IMG/VR virus record: IMGVR_UViG_3300010883_015386
Span: 1 to 39,389 of that record
From: a virus
Strand: one strand, 5' to 3'
DNA length: 39,389 nt
Shown here: positions 14,935 through 24,114 of the stretch, piece after piece
Numbering within the stretch: position 1 is the stretch's first letter
How the letters are laid out: each line of letters opens with the position of its first letter
Position numbers and translations under genes: made by a program
The notes under the pieces: generated by a model
What the model was told of the DNA's origin: nothing
Database searches by the model: none
What the model saw: only the letters and a program-made list of their open reading frames with translations

Positions 14935-17900
14935 ATGGCTCAGCCTAAGAATATCAACAATGCAATCCTTGGCGTCTTAGAATCAATAGACGCCAAGTTG
15001 GATGCAGGTGCTGAAAGATCACAGAAATTAGAAACTGACTTAGCTGGAATGTCAAGTACGGGTGTTGTAGGTGCCTCAGAATGGAAAGAATTTTCTAAGT
15101 TCTTTGGCAATATGGCTAAAGGAATTTCATCTTTAGTAAAAGCTGCCGAGAAAATGTCTCCTAAAGCATCTAAAAATCTTAAGAATTTATTAACTAATAT
15201 AGGAGAAGGAATTAAAAACTTCTTTGAAGAGGTTGATAGAAAGGATGCAGAAGCGTTTTCTACGTTAATATCAGCATTAGGTAAATATGTTTTGATATTT
15301 GCTATATCAATGGTGGTAGCTATTCCATTTTTATTATTAGCTCCTATTGGAGCGTTGTTATTCGGATTGACTATACGAGTCTTGATATGGGCTATGGGTA
15401 CAGCAAAAGCTCAGAATAAAAAATCAACTGATGGTCTTAAAGCAATTATGGGATTAGCTAAAGGTGTTCTTCTATTCTCACTTGCCATGATGTTATACAT
15501 TTTGGTTGCACCGTTTGTAGCCATTGGAGTATTAGTCTTTGGACTTACAATTAGATTATTAATGCTTGTCTTAGGTGTAAGTGGAAAGAATGCAAGAAAA
15601 AATATAAGAGCAATGAATTCTATTCTTAAACTTGCGTTAGGAATTATTCTCTTTGCATTAGCAATGTTTATTGTTTCTAAAATGATTATTCCTATACTTC
15701 TTGGAGCTGTAGTATTTGCATTAGCAATATGGATCCTAAGTTTAGGATTGAAAATGCTTAGTTCTAAAAGAGCTAAGGCTGGTTTAATGTTAATGATTGG
15801 ATTAACTCTTTCTATATTACTATTAGCGTTAGTGGTTGCATTTGTTGGACCTCTAATTTCATGGGAGTCTCTAGCTAAAATTGGAGTTATGGTAGTAGGA
15901 TTTGCAGTAGCCTTTTATGTAGCAGGAATGTTCAAACAAAATATAGGAATGGGTGCCGGAGCTATGATATTATCTGCAATACCTATTATTCTATTAGCAA
16001 TTGCAATGGCAATATGGAAATCTGCTAATATAACATGGATGGATATCGCTATGGTTGGTGCTCTTGTTTTAGGTCTTGGAGTTGTTATGGCACTTGCTGG
16101 AATTCCAGTAGTTGCAGGATTTATCGCATTAGGATCAGCAGTTATGATATTAGCTGCGGTACCATTAATAATTATTGCTGGTGCATTAGCTATATTTAAG
16201 AAAACTAATTGGAATAAAAAAGACGGAACAAATCTTAAAGATGCACTTGGATCTGTAATAACAGGTTTCTTAGGTGGTGAAATGCCTGGAGGTATATTAT
16301 CTAGTATTAAGTTCGCAGCTAAATTAGCGGCAAGAACTGCATTTATGTTTATTGCAATACCTGCTTATTTACTAGCAGCCGCAGCTTTATTACCAATATC
16401 TATAGCTTTACTTATTTTCAAAAAGGCAAACTTCGGTAAAAAAGATTCTAAGAATTTAGAATTTGTAATGGGTTCTATAATCAGTGCGTTTGGTTTAGTT
16501 GGTGATAAAGAACGTCAAGCTAAAATGGGTATATGGGTGAATCCGTGGGATCTATACATGGGTACATTAGCTTTGAGTAGAGCTGGAAATACGTTGGCTA
16601 GTTTAGCTTCAGGTATACAAGCATTCGCTAATCTAAGTGTACCTATTTATGAGTACAATGAAGAAAAGGGTGAATTAGTTGTAGTAGAAAAAAGACCAAT
16701 GAGTGAAGCAGACTTTGATAAAGCTGCTTATGGAATGGCAAAAGTTATTAGTTCTATTGCAGAACCTTTTGCATTCGTTGGAAAATTAGATAAAGGTGAA
16801 TCTAGTGGAAATCCTCTTTATGACGCAGTATTCGGTGGCGGTTTAATAAAACGAGGTGTTAGATCCCTTCAAGGTGCTGGAGATGTATTAGTTGGTTTAG
16901 CGAAAGGAGTTAAAGATTTTGCAAACTTAACTATTTCACAATGGGAGATGAAAGAAGTTGATGGAAAAATGGAAATGGTTGAAATAAGTCGAACTCCTAT
17001 GTCGGAAGGAGACTTTACTAGTGCAACAAATAATATAAGAAGAGTTGTTTCTAACGTAGCAGATGTGTTCGCAGCAGTTGGTAAAGCTGAATCTGAAGGT
17101 GGATGGTTCTTTAAGAATAACTATACTAAAAAGGGTGTAGCTGCTTTAGCTGGTTCCGGTCAGATAATATCACAATTATCTATAGGATTGAAAAACTTTG
17201 CAAACCTTACAGTTTCTCAATATGGTATGGTAAAGAATAAAGATGGTGTATTAGAGTTAAAGGAGATTAGTAGAAAAACAATGACTAATTCAGACTTTAA
17301 TAAAGCAACCAAAAATATGAGAAAAATTATAAATGTAGCTGCTGGTATATTTGGTGATGTTGGTGAGGCTCAGGCAAAAGGAACTTGGTTCTTTGCTAAT
17401 AATTATACTCAAAAAGGTATTGAAGCGGTTTCAGGTGCAGGAGATGTTATGGTATCTTTAGCTAAAGGAATCCAATCAATGGCTAATTTAACTTTCCCAA
17501 CATACGGAGTAAAGAGAGGAAAGATAGTAATAACAGGAGTAACGACAATAACTCAAGGAGGCCTCGGTAAAGCTGGAGAATCTATTAGATCTATTATAAC
17601 AACATCTGTTAGTGGAATTACATACGCAGCAATGATGATCAGTGGAAATGAGAAAAAAATGAAGTTGGTTTATGAACATGCACCTAAGATTTCAATTGCT
17701 TTAGTAGATATAGCAAAAGGATTTAGTAAAGCAATGAAGGTAGGAATAGATCCAACTATGTTAAAACCAATGGCAATCCTTATGCTTTGTTGGAAATTTA
17801 CAATAACCGCATTAGTTAGATCTGCGTGGCAAATGGGATTCGCTAGAGAACAATTACCAGTTTTATACGAAGAGACTCCTAAAATGTTAAAATCACTGCA

Positions 17901-18960
17901 ACAAATTGCAAAAGAATTTAATAAAGTAATAAAAATAGGAGTTGATCCTGGATTAGTTAGAGTCTCGTGGATTCTTACAACTTCATGGATGATGGTAGTA
18001 AACACATTTATAAAATCTGCAAGATTGGTGGCTAGATTCCAAGCTCATTTAATAATTTTATATAAACATATTCCTATCATTTTATTCAAACTTACGAGTG
18101 TAACTAAAGGATTCAAAAAGTCATTCTTAAACTTTATAGATCATAGAGTACCGCTAAGAATAACAATGCAAATGTTAACATATACTGTTTCTCAATTCCA
18201 ATGGATTGGAACTATGATTGCGTTAGGAATTTTAACTATGAAAGTTGCATATACTCATATTCCTAAGGTTGCTAAAAACTTAACAATTATTTCAAAAGCA
18301 TTTGCTGATTGGAAAAAGGTTGGAGTAACCGCTAAAATAACAGACTCATTCATCAGTTGGTTTGAGGCTATACAAATGATGTTTAACCCTAGAAAGTATA
18401 GAGGTCTTTATCAACAATCTAGATTATTCGGTAAATTTACTAAAAATGCTACTAAGTTAGTACAAGGAGCGAAGAGTTGGGAGTTAATTGCTAAAGGTAT
18501 GAATTCTACAGCAGACGGAATGCAAAAATATGCAGTGGCTGTGAATAGTTTTGATGCTGATAAATTACAAATGGTTGATTCCTTAATGATGTCCTTAGCT
18601 GCAATTAGTAAACGTAGTTATAGTATGGATCAAATGGGTAGAAACTTAGGTAATGGAATCGAACGAGGATTTGAATTACTTGCAGAAAAGATAATGACTA
18701 TTATAGAAATTATGATGGCTGCACAAGGCGGTGGAGGTGGTGGATTACCTGGAGAAGATAGTGGTGGTGGAATCCCAATCCCAGGTACAGACTATAAAGT
18801 ACAGAACCCATTCCAGAAGAAAGATAAAGGTGGAGGTGCTAGTGCAACAGTAATAGCTGCAGCGCTTAAAGGTGCTATTCGAGGATTGGCTGGAGAAATA
18901 GCTTCAAAAACACTTACAGTAAAATCTTCTGGACAAGGAGGTGAAAGTGTTAAGTTCTAA
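14935..18960 (+). CDS. Tail tape measure protein (gp29 position), with tandem repeats
   Basis: This is the longest gene here (1341 aa), directly after the chaperone-like genes. It opens with a coiled-coil segment (LGVLESIDAKLDAGAERSQK), followed by about ten hydrophobic helices (residues 110-420 and 460-500) like those of tape measures that contact or enter the host membrane. Four related repeats of about 95 residues lie at roughly 552, 642, 738 and 833, each with a variant of GAGDVLVGLAKGVKDFANL. A glycine-rich linker lies near 1264. Tape measures set tail length and form the channel for DNA entry. T4 gp29 is only 590 aa, so the tail is probably long. Confidence 0.75.
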   Translation: MAQPKNINNAILGVLESIDAKLDAGAERSQKLETDLAGMSSTGVVGASEWKEFSKFFGNMAKGISSLVKAAEKMSPKASKNLKNLLTNIGEGIKNFFEEVDRKDAEAFSTLISALGKYVLIFAISMVVAIPFLLLAPIGALLFGLTIRVLIWAMGTAKAQNKKSTDGLKAIMGLAKGVLLFSLAMMLYILVAPFVAIGVLVFGLTIRLLMLVLGVSGKNARKNIRAMNSILKLALGIILFALAMFIVSKMIIPILLGAVVFALAIWILSLGLKMLSSKRAKAGLMLMIGLTLSILLLALVVAFVGPLISWESLAKIGVMVVGFAVAFYVAGMFKQNIGMGAGAMILSAIPIILLAIAMAIWKSANITWMDIAMVGALVLGLGVVMALAGIPVVAGFIALGSAVMILAAVPLIIIAGALAIFKKTNWNKKDGTNLKDALGSVITGFLGGEMPGGILSSIKFAAKLAARTAFMFIAIPAYLLAAAALLPISIALLIFKKANFGKKDSKNLEFVMGSIISAFGLVGDKERQAKMGIWVNPWDLYMGTLALSRAGNTLASLASGIQAFANLSVPIYEYNEEKGELVVVEKRPMSEADFDKAAYGMAKVISSIAEPFAFVGKLDKGESSGNPLYDAVFGGGLIKRGVRSLQGAGDVLVGLAKGVKDFANLTISQWEMKEVDGKMEMVEISRTPMSEGDFTSATNNIRRVVSNVADVFAAVGKAESEGGWFFKNNYTKKGVAALAGSGQIISQLSIGLKNFANLTVSQYGMVKNKDGVLELKEISRKTMTNSDFNKATKNMRKIINVAAGIFGDVGEAQAKGTWFFANNYTQKGIEAVSGAGDVMVSLAKGIQSMANLTFPTYGVKRGKIVITGVTTITQGGLGKAGESIRSIITTSVSGITYAAMMISGNEKKMKLVYEHAPKISIALVDIAKGFSKAMKVGIDPTMLKPMAILMLCWKFTITALVRSAWQMGFAREQLPVLYEETPKMLKSLQQIAKEFNKVIKIGVDPGLVRVSWILTTSWMMVVNTFIKSARLVARFQAHLIILYKHIPIILFKLTSVTKGFKKSFLNFIDHRVPLRITMQMLTYTVSQFQWIGTMIALGILTMKVAYTHIPKVAKNLTIISKAFADWKKVGVTAKITDSFISWFEAIQMMFNPRKYRGLYQQSRLFGKFTKNATKLVQGAKSWELIAKGMNSTADGMQKYAVAVNSFDADKLQMVDSLMMSLAAISKRSYSMDQMGRNLGNGIERGFELLAEKIMTIIEIMMAAQGGGGGGLPGEDSGGGIPIPGTDYKVQNPFQKKDKGGGASATVIAAALKGAIRGLAGEIASKTLTVKSSGQGGESVKF

Positions 18961-18986
18961 AAAACGTAATAGTATATATAATTTAT

Positions 18987-19015
18987 GAAACTCTTTAGAG
19001 AGTTTTTCATATAAT
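18987..19015 (+). promoter_or_regulatory. Class I promoter overlapping a terminator-like hairpin
   Basis: GAAACT (18987-18992) and TATAAT (19010-19015) are 17 bases apart. AAACTCT-TTAG-AGAGTTT (18988-19005) forms a 7-bp hairpin followed by Ts to 19007, so the same bases could terminate the tape-measure transcript. A class II-like GTATATATAAT lies at 18972. Confidence 0.6.
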
Positions 19016-19053
19016 AATTAGTAATAAAGTTAATAACAGGTAAAGTCTATTTA

Positions 19054-19362
19054 ATGGCAAAAGAACATTTCACAACTGAGATTTCTCAATCTCATTCAGG
19101 GTTTTCTTATACTATCTACGATAATATAAGAAGACAGTCCGTATTGACGGAAGAGCATATTGGCAAAAGAGTTATGGTCGCTGGTTTCAAAACCACGGCC
19201 AAATTTTATTTGAAATCATGTCACATCAAAGGAGATAAATACCATCCAGATTCTAACACATATACCCTAAAGGATGGAAGCGGAAGGGAACGTTGTTTTT
19301 ACGATGCTCAGTGTAGATTACACCCAGCAGAATATAGAAAAGGTAAAAGATGGCAACGATGA
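19054..19362 (+). CDS. Hypothetical basic protein (102 aa)
   Basis: No family was recognised. The protein is soluble and rich in histidine, lysine and arginine, with beta-prone stretches (GKRVMVAGFKTTAKFYLKSC) and a basic end KRWQR. Two late cysteines (near 81 and 87) and several histidines might bind metal. Its TGA stop overlaps the next start as ATGA at 19359-19362, indicating coupled translation with the metallophosphoesterase-like gene. Confidence 0.65.
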   Translation: MAKEHFTTEISQSHSGFSYTIYDNIRRQSVLTEEHIGKRVMVAGFKTTAKFYLKSCHIKGDKYHPDSNTYTLKDGSGRERCFYDAQCRLHPAEYRKGKRWQR

Positions 19363-19871
19363 TATATGTAACCTCAGATACATTTTTTGGAAGATCTTCT
19401 AAAGCTAAAGATCGTGGATTTGCAAACAGCGAAGAGATGCAAACAGAACTAATAAAGCGTTGGAACGAAAAAGTTAAACCTACGGATATTGTTTATCACT
19501 TAGGAAATTTTGCTTGGGATATTGTTTCTTCTGAACATGCATTAATGAACTTAAACGGAGTAATAAATTTAATGCCATCTACTTACGATGAAGCCGCTAA
19601 AGAATCTTTTGAAATGTTTGAAAATGCTTATATATTGGATGTTGGCATACAAGTAATAGAATCATTAGAATGTGTTTTATCACCATGGCCTTTACGAACC
19701 TGGCCAGGAAAACCATACAGTATTTTGCATATACATGGAGGAGATAAAAGATTTAAGGCTAATTTATTGAAAGAGAATAGATTTAATGCAAATTGTGATC
19801 TATGGAGTTTATCTCCAGTATCATTAGATTCATTAAAAGAGGTATTAGAGATGGTAGAGGAATCAAAGTAA
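19359..19871 (+). CDS. Metallophosphoesterase-like protein with degenerate active site
   Basis: The fold signature of phage calcineurin-like phosphoesterases is clear: MIYVTSDTFFGR, then LIKRWNEKV, DIVYHLGNFAW, LMNLNGVINL and a late SILHIHGG. Active relatives have TSDTHFGH, HLGDFA, GNHD and HGH at these places. Here the first histidine is phenylalanine, the aspartate of GD is asparagine, the GNHD motif is replaced by MPSTYDE, and HGH reads HGG. Metal binding and catalysis are therefore doubtful. I chose ATG 19359 because it gives the family's usual start and an ATGA overlap. ATG 19350 would add three residues. Confidence 0.7.
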   Translation: MIYVTSDTFFGRSSKAKDRGFANSEEMQTELIKRWNEKVKPTDIVYHLGNFAWDIVSSEHALMNLNGVINLMPSTYDEAAKESFEMFENAYILDVGIQVIESLECVLSPWPLRTWPGKPYSILHIHGGDKRFKANLLKENRFNANCDLWSLSPVSLDSLKEVLEMVEESK

Positions 19872-19882
19872 CAATTGTTAAT

Positions 19883-19942
19883 AACTTTTGAAAAATAAAT
19901 GAAAAATAAGTGATCAAAAGTTTTTTTATACCACTTATTTTT
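19883..19942 (+). promoter_or_regulatory. Alternative hairpins upstream of the sigma factor gene
   Basis: Helix A pairs AACTTTTGA (19883-19891) with TCAAAAGTT (19914-19922) and is followed by Ts, like a terminator. Helix B pairs AAAAATAAGTG (19902-19912) with CACTTATTTTT (19932-19942). B begins inside the loop of A and ends outside it, so the two are either alternatives or form a pseudoknot. A TATAAT at 19956-19961 follows, with no class I -35. Confidence 0.5.
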
Positions 19943-19994
19943 ATTATATTTATATTATAATAATAAAAACAATAAAAACAAAAACAAAAACAGT

Positions 19995-20606
19995 ATGACA
20001 TTAAAAACATTAGGTTTGGAATTCGCCGAAACAAAATCAGAAAAAACATTTAACGATTTATACAATCGATTAAAACCAGGATTATCAAACTACATAAACC
20101 AGATCGTTAAAGATCGACCAATTGCCGATGATTTATTTTCAATGACAATGTCTATCGTTTATAACAAAATCGAACAATATAAACCGGAATATCATATTTC
20201 AACATGGATATATCGAATAGCATACCATGAAGCGATAATGCATCTAAGGAGAAAAAAACGAAAAGCAACAACAGCGTTCTCGGTATTCGATACATATTAC
20301 GAAAATGGCACTGCTGGTAGTGAGAAAATAATGTATAATAATACAGATCCTAATTTAATCGAAGATGATTTCTTAACCAGAGAAGAAAAAGAAAAGGAAG
20401 AACAAAAAATGGGAGAAGCGATTAACGAAGCAATCGATAATCTTGATCCATTATATAGAGATATCGTGAGAGATCGTTTAGTAAACGAAATGAAATATAA
20501 CGAAATATCTAAAAGACATAAATTACCTTTACATACTATTAAAAATCGTATTTCACGAGGTAAACGAATTTTACAATCAGGACTACAAACGTACCGAAAT
20601 ATATAA
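19995..20606 (+). CDS. ECF/gp55-like RNA polymerase sigma factor
   Basis: This 203-aa protein has a two-domain sigma architecture. Residues about 17-93 form region 2, with a DDLFSMTMSIVYNKI helix and YHISTWIYRIAYHEAIMHLR, the -10 recognition and melting segment. Residues about 140-197 form region 4 (IDNLDPLYRDIVRDRLV, then a helix-turn-helix, EISKRHKLPLHTIKNRISRG). Regions 1 and 3 are missing, as in ECF factors. T4 late sigma gp55 is similar in size. It should redirect host RNA polymerase to phage promoters. Which of the two promoter classes it reads is not settled by the sequence. Confidence 0.9.
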   Translation: MTLKTLGLEFAETKSEKTFNDLYNRLKPGLSNYINQIVKDRPIADDLFSMTMSIVYNKIEQYKPEYHISTWIYRIAYHEAIMHLRRKKRKATTAFSVFDTYYENGTAGSEKIMYNNTDPNLIEDDFLTREEKEKEEQKMGEAINEAIDNLDPLYRDIVRDRLVNEMKYNEISKRHKLPLHTIKNRISRGKRILQSGLQTYRNI

Positions 20607-20623
20607 CTTAAATTAAAACGAAA

Positions 20624-21154
20624 ATGGCAAAACAAAATAACAACATCTTTTCAGAATTTTTTGGCTGGTTAATTAAACCAATCGATTGGCCACAAGATTT
20701 ATATGTAGCATTAACTGAATTTCTAACGGTAAGGCAACTATCTAAAGAACCTGGTATTCTAAAATTATTTAAGAAAAATAAACCAGAACTTAGATTTGAT
20801 AAGATATTTAGAATTTATACGGTTATCAATATACCAGAAGAAATGTATCCTAAAGAATTTGAAAACTCTAGACAAACATATCTAATCGACGAATTAAGAA
20901 AATTAGAAGAATTGTTTCTTAAAGTCGGAATAAGCGAAATTGTTTATCCAAGATTTGAGCTTATCACCGATGTTAAAGATGCGTTTGCATACCTATTGGT
21001 TTTAGATACTAATAAAGAGAGTTTATCAATAATAGAATCGCTTAAATATATTGCTAAGTTAGCTATTTACTATCTTATTATATTATCTATAAATGCAATT
21101 GTGTTAAATACTACAGGTTCTTCTATCATAGAACACATCACTTCAATACTTTAA
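20624..21154 (+). CDS. Hypothetical protein with C-terminal membrane segment
   Basis: This 176-aa protein follows the sigma gene by 17 bases. It has a soluble N-terminal part containing WLIKPIDWPQDLYVALTEFL and a central charged region. Near residues 145-165 a strongly hydrophobic segment (IYYLIILSINAIVL) looks like a membrane anchor. I recognise no family. Its position suggests co-transcription with the sigma factor. Confidence 0.6.
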   Translation: MAKQNNNIFSEFFGWLIKPIDWPQDLYVALTEFLTVRQLSKEPGILKLFKKNKPELRFDKIFRIYTVINIPEEMYPKEFENSRQTYLIDELRKLEELFLKVGISEIVYPRFELITDVKDAFAYLLVLDTNKESLSIIESLKYIAKLAIYYLIILSINAIVLNTTGSSIIEHITSIL

Positions 21155-21157
21155 TAA

Positions 21158-21886
21158 ATGAAAACTACTACAGGTCCTAACGGAAAGGGCAGATATTATA
21201 TCGTCAGCGATGATATACAATTACCATCAGTAACAACTATCCTAGGAGAAATGACAGATAAGTCAGGAATCGAAAAATGGAAAAAACGTGTTGGTGAAAA
21301 AAAGGCTAATGAAATTTCTAAAAATAGTTGCGATAGAGGTACTTTTATGCATGAATTAAATGAGCGTTATCAGTACCTCTTAGTGAATGAAAAAGACACT
21401 AATGGTATATTAAAGAAAACATTCAATGATGTCCTAGCCAATCCTATAGTATCCGAGATTAGCCCTGAGAATATGGAATTAGGCAAAAACCTTTTTATGA
21501 AGATGTTAAATGCAGGCTTATTTAATAATGTAGAAAAATTAGAATTACAAGAAGAAGCAGTTTGGTCAGGACGTGGAGGAGGTTATGCAGGAAGATTAGA
21601 TAAAGCTGCGAGAATTAACGGAAAACTTAAAATTATAGATTACAAAAGTTCTAAAAAACCTAAAAAGGAAGAATGGATAGAAAACTATAAAATGCAAGGA
21701 GCTGCATATTCAGTAGCTTATTATGATCGTTATGGTGAAATGCCTGATGGCTATGAGATTTGGATAGCTAACGATTTATTTGATGAACCTCAAGTATTCA
21801 AAGGAAATCAACAAGATATAAAAAAATACTTTGAAATGTTTCATACTTTAGTGAAACAATATCACGAGACTTATCATAATAATTAA
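21158..21886 (+). CDS. PD-(D/E)XK exonuclease (RecB/Cas4-like fold)
   Basis: The motif order is that of RecB-family nucleases: LPSVTTILG (22-30), RGTFMHEL with H65, an acidic residue in LELQEEAVW, GRLD (D148), the core IIDYKSSKK with D161 and K163, and MQGAAYSVAY with Q180. These residues bind metal ions and DNA ends in lambda exonuclease and RecB relatives. At 242 aa it is a compact stand-alone domain. Likely roles are recombination, host DNA degradation or DNA repair. It overlaps nothing and lies just upstream of the glycan island. Confidence 0.85.
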   Translation: MKTTTGPNGKGRYYIVSDDIQLPSVTTILGEMTDKSGIEKWKKRVGEKKANEISKNSCDRGTFMHELNERYQYLLVNEKDTNGILKKTFNDVLANPIVSEISPENMELGKNLFMKMLNAGLFNNVEKLELQEEAVWSGRGGGYAGRLDKAARINGKLKIIDYKSSKKPKKEEWIENYKMQGAAYSVAYYDRYGEMPDGYEIWIANDLFDEPQVFKGNQQDIKKYFEMFHTLVKQYHETYHNN

Positions 21887-21899
21887 ATAAAACCTTTAT

Positions 21900-22673
21900 A
21901 TGATTAACAACAAAAGAAATTTACAGGATGTTACGTTCGTTATACCTCTTAAATTAGATTCAGAAGATAGGAAAAGGAACTTAAGAATATGTGTAAATTT
22001 TATAGAAAGACATTTTGACACTAACATAATCGTTTGTGAAAATGATAAAGTATCTAACAAAGATTACGTAAAAACAGTATCATCAAAAATTAAATATATG
22101 TTTGATGAAGATAAGACTGGTATATTTAAGTACACAAAGATACTAAACGATATGACAAAGGAAGCAACCACTCCTATTATTGCTAATTATGATGTAGATT
22201 GTATATTCAATCCAGATGCTATACTATCTGCCGTTGAAGCGATTAGATCTAAATCTTTCGATGTAGTATTTCCATACGGTGGTCCTTTTGTAGATGTTAA
22301 ACCTAGTCAATTCCATCATATTGAAAACGATACAATTACAGATATAAATGTAAGTGAATGTCAAGTATTGCATCCACAATCATGTGGTGGCTGTATATTT
22401 TTTGATAAGCAAAAATACTATGAGGCTGGTTTAGAAAATGAAAAACAAATTTCATGGGGATTCGCAGATAACGAACGGATGGCAAGAATAAATATATTAG
22501 AATATAGAATCGGTAGAGTTCCTGGTAATTGCTATCATATGTCTCATAGCCGAGATCATAACGGTTGGTTTTCTGAACATACAAAACAAAATGAAATAGA
22601 ATTTAATAAAGTTGCAAGTATGAAAAAAGAGCAATTAAAAGAATATATAAAGACCTTTGAATGGTTAAACTAA
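21900..22673 (+). CDS. GT-A fold glycosyltransferase (family 2/galactosyltransferase-like)
   Basis: The N-terminus VTFVIPLKLDSEDRKRNL resembles the nucleotide-binding start of GT-A enzymes. NYDVDCIF carries a DVD (98-100), the metal/nucleotide-sugar binding motif. GCIFFDKQKYYEAG followed by WGFADNERMAR matches the acceptor and catalytic region of galactosyltransferase-like GT2 proteins. It probably transfers a hexose to a glycan. First gene of the sugar island. The acceptor and donor cannot be read from the sequence. Confidence 0.8.
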   Translation: MINNKRNLQDVTFVIPLKLDSEDRKRNLRICVNFIERHFDTNIIVCENDKVSNKDYVKTVSSKIKYMFDEDKTGIFKYTKILNDMTKEATTPIIANYDVDCIFNPDAILSAVEAIRSKSFDVVFPYGGPFVDVKPSQFHHIENDTITDINVSECQVLHPQSCGGCIFFDKQKYYEAGLENEKQISWGFADNERMARINILEYRIGRVPGNCYHMSHSRDHNGWFSEHTKQNEIEFNKVASMKKEQLKEYIKTFEWLN

Positions 22674-22685
22674 TACATACATAAT

Positions 22686-23282
22686 ATGCCAGTATCACAA
22701 CAACACAAGTTATTTTTTGTGCACATTCCTAAGAATGCAGGCACATCAGTAGTAGATCAATTAAATATGACACCTCCTGGACATTATCATTGGTCAGCAC
22801 ATCCAGAATTTTATGATGAAAATTTAACTAAGTTTTCTATTGTTAGAAATCCTTGGGATAGAGTAGTATCATGTTACGAATATGCAAAAATGGAAGAGAG
22901 CTACTGGCATTCATCTAAAGGTGATTCTAAAGAAGGAATGCATTTAGATTACAAATTCTTGAAAGATAAAACATTTGAAGAATGTATTAAAATACTAGCA
23001 GAACATCCACGAAGTTTAAGACATCAAGGATGGTGGCCACAATGGATGTGGATTTGTGACGATGACAAGAATCTAAAAATGGATCATGTTTTACGAATGG
23101 AAAATTTAGATGAAGAATTAAACGAACTACTAGTTAAAACCGGTAATGAACCACTAGATTTAGATAAAGTAAATACATCAACAAGAACATCGAATTATAG
23201 AGATTATTATAATGATGAGACTAGACTTTTAGTCGGAGAAATGTATAAAGATGATATTGAAATGTTTAACTATAAATTCTAA
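22686..23282 (+). CDS. Sulfotransferase (Sulfotransfer_2-like)
   Basis: HIPKNAGTSV (residues 13-22) is the loop that binds the 5'-phosphosulfate of PAPS, and FSIVRNPWDRVVSCY (50-64) is the 3'-phosphate-binding motif. The C-terminal YRDYYNDETRLLVGEMY segment is typical of carbohydrate sulfotransferases. It should transfer sulfate from PAPS, supplied by the host, onto a sugar hydroxyl. Placed between a glycosyltransferase and a fucosyltransferase, it points to a sulfated glycan. Confidence 0.88.
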   Translation: MPVSQQHKLFFVHIPKNAGTSVVDQLNMTPPGHYHWSAHPEFYDENLTKFSIVRNPWDRVVSCYEYAKMEESYWHSSKGDSKEGMHLDYKFLKDKTFEECIKILAEHPRSLRHQGWWPQWMWICDDDKNLKMDHVLRMENLDEELNELLVKTGNEPLDLDKVNTSTRTSNYRDYYNDETRLLVGEMYKDDIEMFNYKF

Positions 23283-23286
23283 ATAA

Positions 23287-24114
23287 ATGATTAAGATAGC
23301 ATTTTCATGTAATTGGGGACAATCACCAAATGACTTATTAGAAGCTTATAAAAAACAAACTCCGAACAGTTCAGGTATTTGGAATAATATAGAAGGAGTT
23401 GATGATATTGCTAAAGCAGATTATCTAATAGTTTTAAGCTCATGTGGCCAAGACTTAGAATATAATTTTCCTAAAGATAGAATAATACAATTTCGTAGAG
23501 AACCAGATTTTGTTCAACCATTTTCTCCTATGCAAGATATTAAAAGAGTTTTTGACTATAAAGATAATGGCTTTCATGTATCCACTTGGCAATTCTTATC
23601 CACTTCTCTTGATGAGATAGTAGACAAACCATATATACATAAATCAAAAAATGCAAGTACAATCTCGTCGCCGAAATGGACTCATAGGAATAAATTCTTA
23701 TATGAAGCTGCACAACAAAATCCAGGAACTATTGACATGTATGGACCAGATATTATGGAACAAGTATTTGGAGATAATTATAAGCCGTTACATCAAAAAT
23801 ATAAAAATGAAGCTATTGAAGATTATCGGTATTCTATAGCTATTGAAAATTCACAACAACAAAATTATTTTACAGAGAAGATAAATGATTGCTATTTACA
23901 TTTAACTATGCCTATTTACTGGGGATGTCCAAACATCGGTGATTATTTTCCAGAAGATTCATTTTATTTAGTAGAAATGAGTAACCCTCAAGAAATTCAA
24001 GAAATTCTAAACAAACCGATAGAAGAAAAACATATTAAAGCTTTATTAGAAGCAAGAGATTTAGTAATTAACAAATATAATATATGGCCAGTAATAGAAA
24101 AGACAATCGGATAG
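23287..24114 (+). CDS. Fucosyltransferase family GT10 (alpha-1,3-type)
   Basis: The region 180-226 (YRYSIAIENS, then YFTEKINDCY and MPIYWGCPNIGDYFP) is the donor-binding signature of GT10 fucosyltransferases, which move L-fucose from GDP-fucose onto glycans. The N-terminal half has the usual acceptor-domain pattern (FRREPDF). The C-terminus overlaps the next gene, GDP-mannose dehydratase, by 31 bases, tying donor synthesis to its use. Linkage specificity cannot be read directly. Confidence 0.88.
   Translation: MIKIAFSCNWGQSPNDLLEAYKKQTPNSSGIWNNIEGVDDIAKADYLIVLSSCGQDLEYNFPKDRIIQFRREPDFVQPFSPMQDIKRVFDYKDNGFHVSTWQFLSTSLDEIVDKPYIHKSKNASTISSPKWTHRNKFLYEAAQQNPGTIDMYGPDIMEQVFGDNYKPLHQKYKNEAIEDYRYSIAIENSQQQNYFTEKINDCYLHLTMPIYWGCPNIGDYFPEDSFYLVEMSNPQEIQEILNKPIEEKHIKALLEARDLVINKYNIWPVIEKTIG

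Noticed and set aside
19872-19994. Replication origin in the AT-rich gap before the sigma gene
   Set aside because: There are no iteron-like repeats beyond one 10-base duplication, and the inverted repeats are better explained as RNA hairpins.
22680-23282. Toxin or host-takeover kinase reading of the PKNAGTS loop protein
   Set aside because: The loop looks slightly like a P-loop, but the RNPWDR motif and C-terminal pattern identify a sulfotransferase.
23651-23839. Overlapping + strand ORF of 62 codons inside the fucosyltransferase gene
   Set aside because: It lies wholly inside a gene with a clear GT10 signature in another frame and has no motif or leader.
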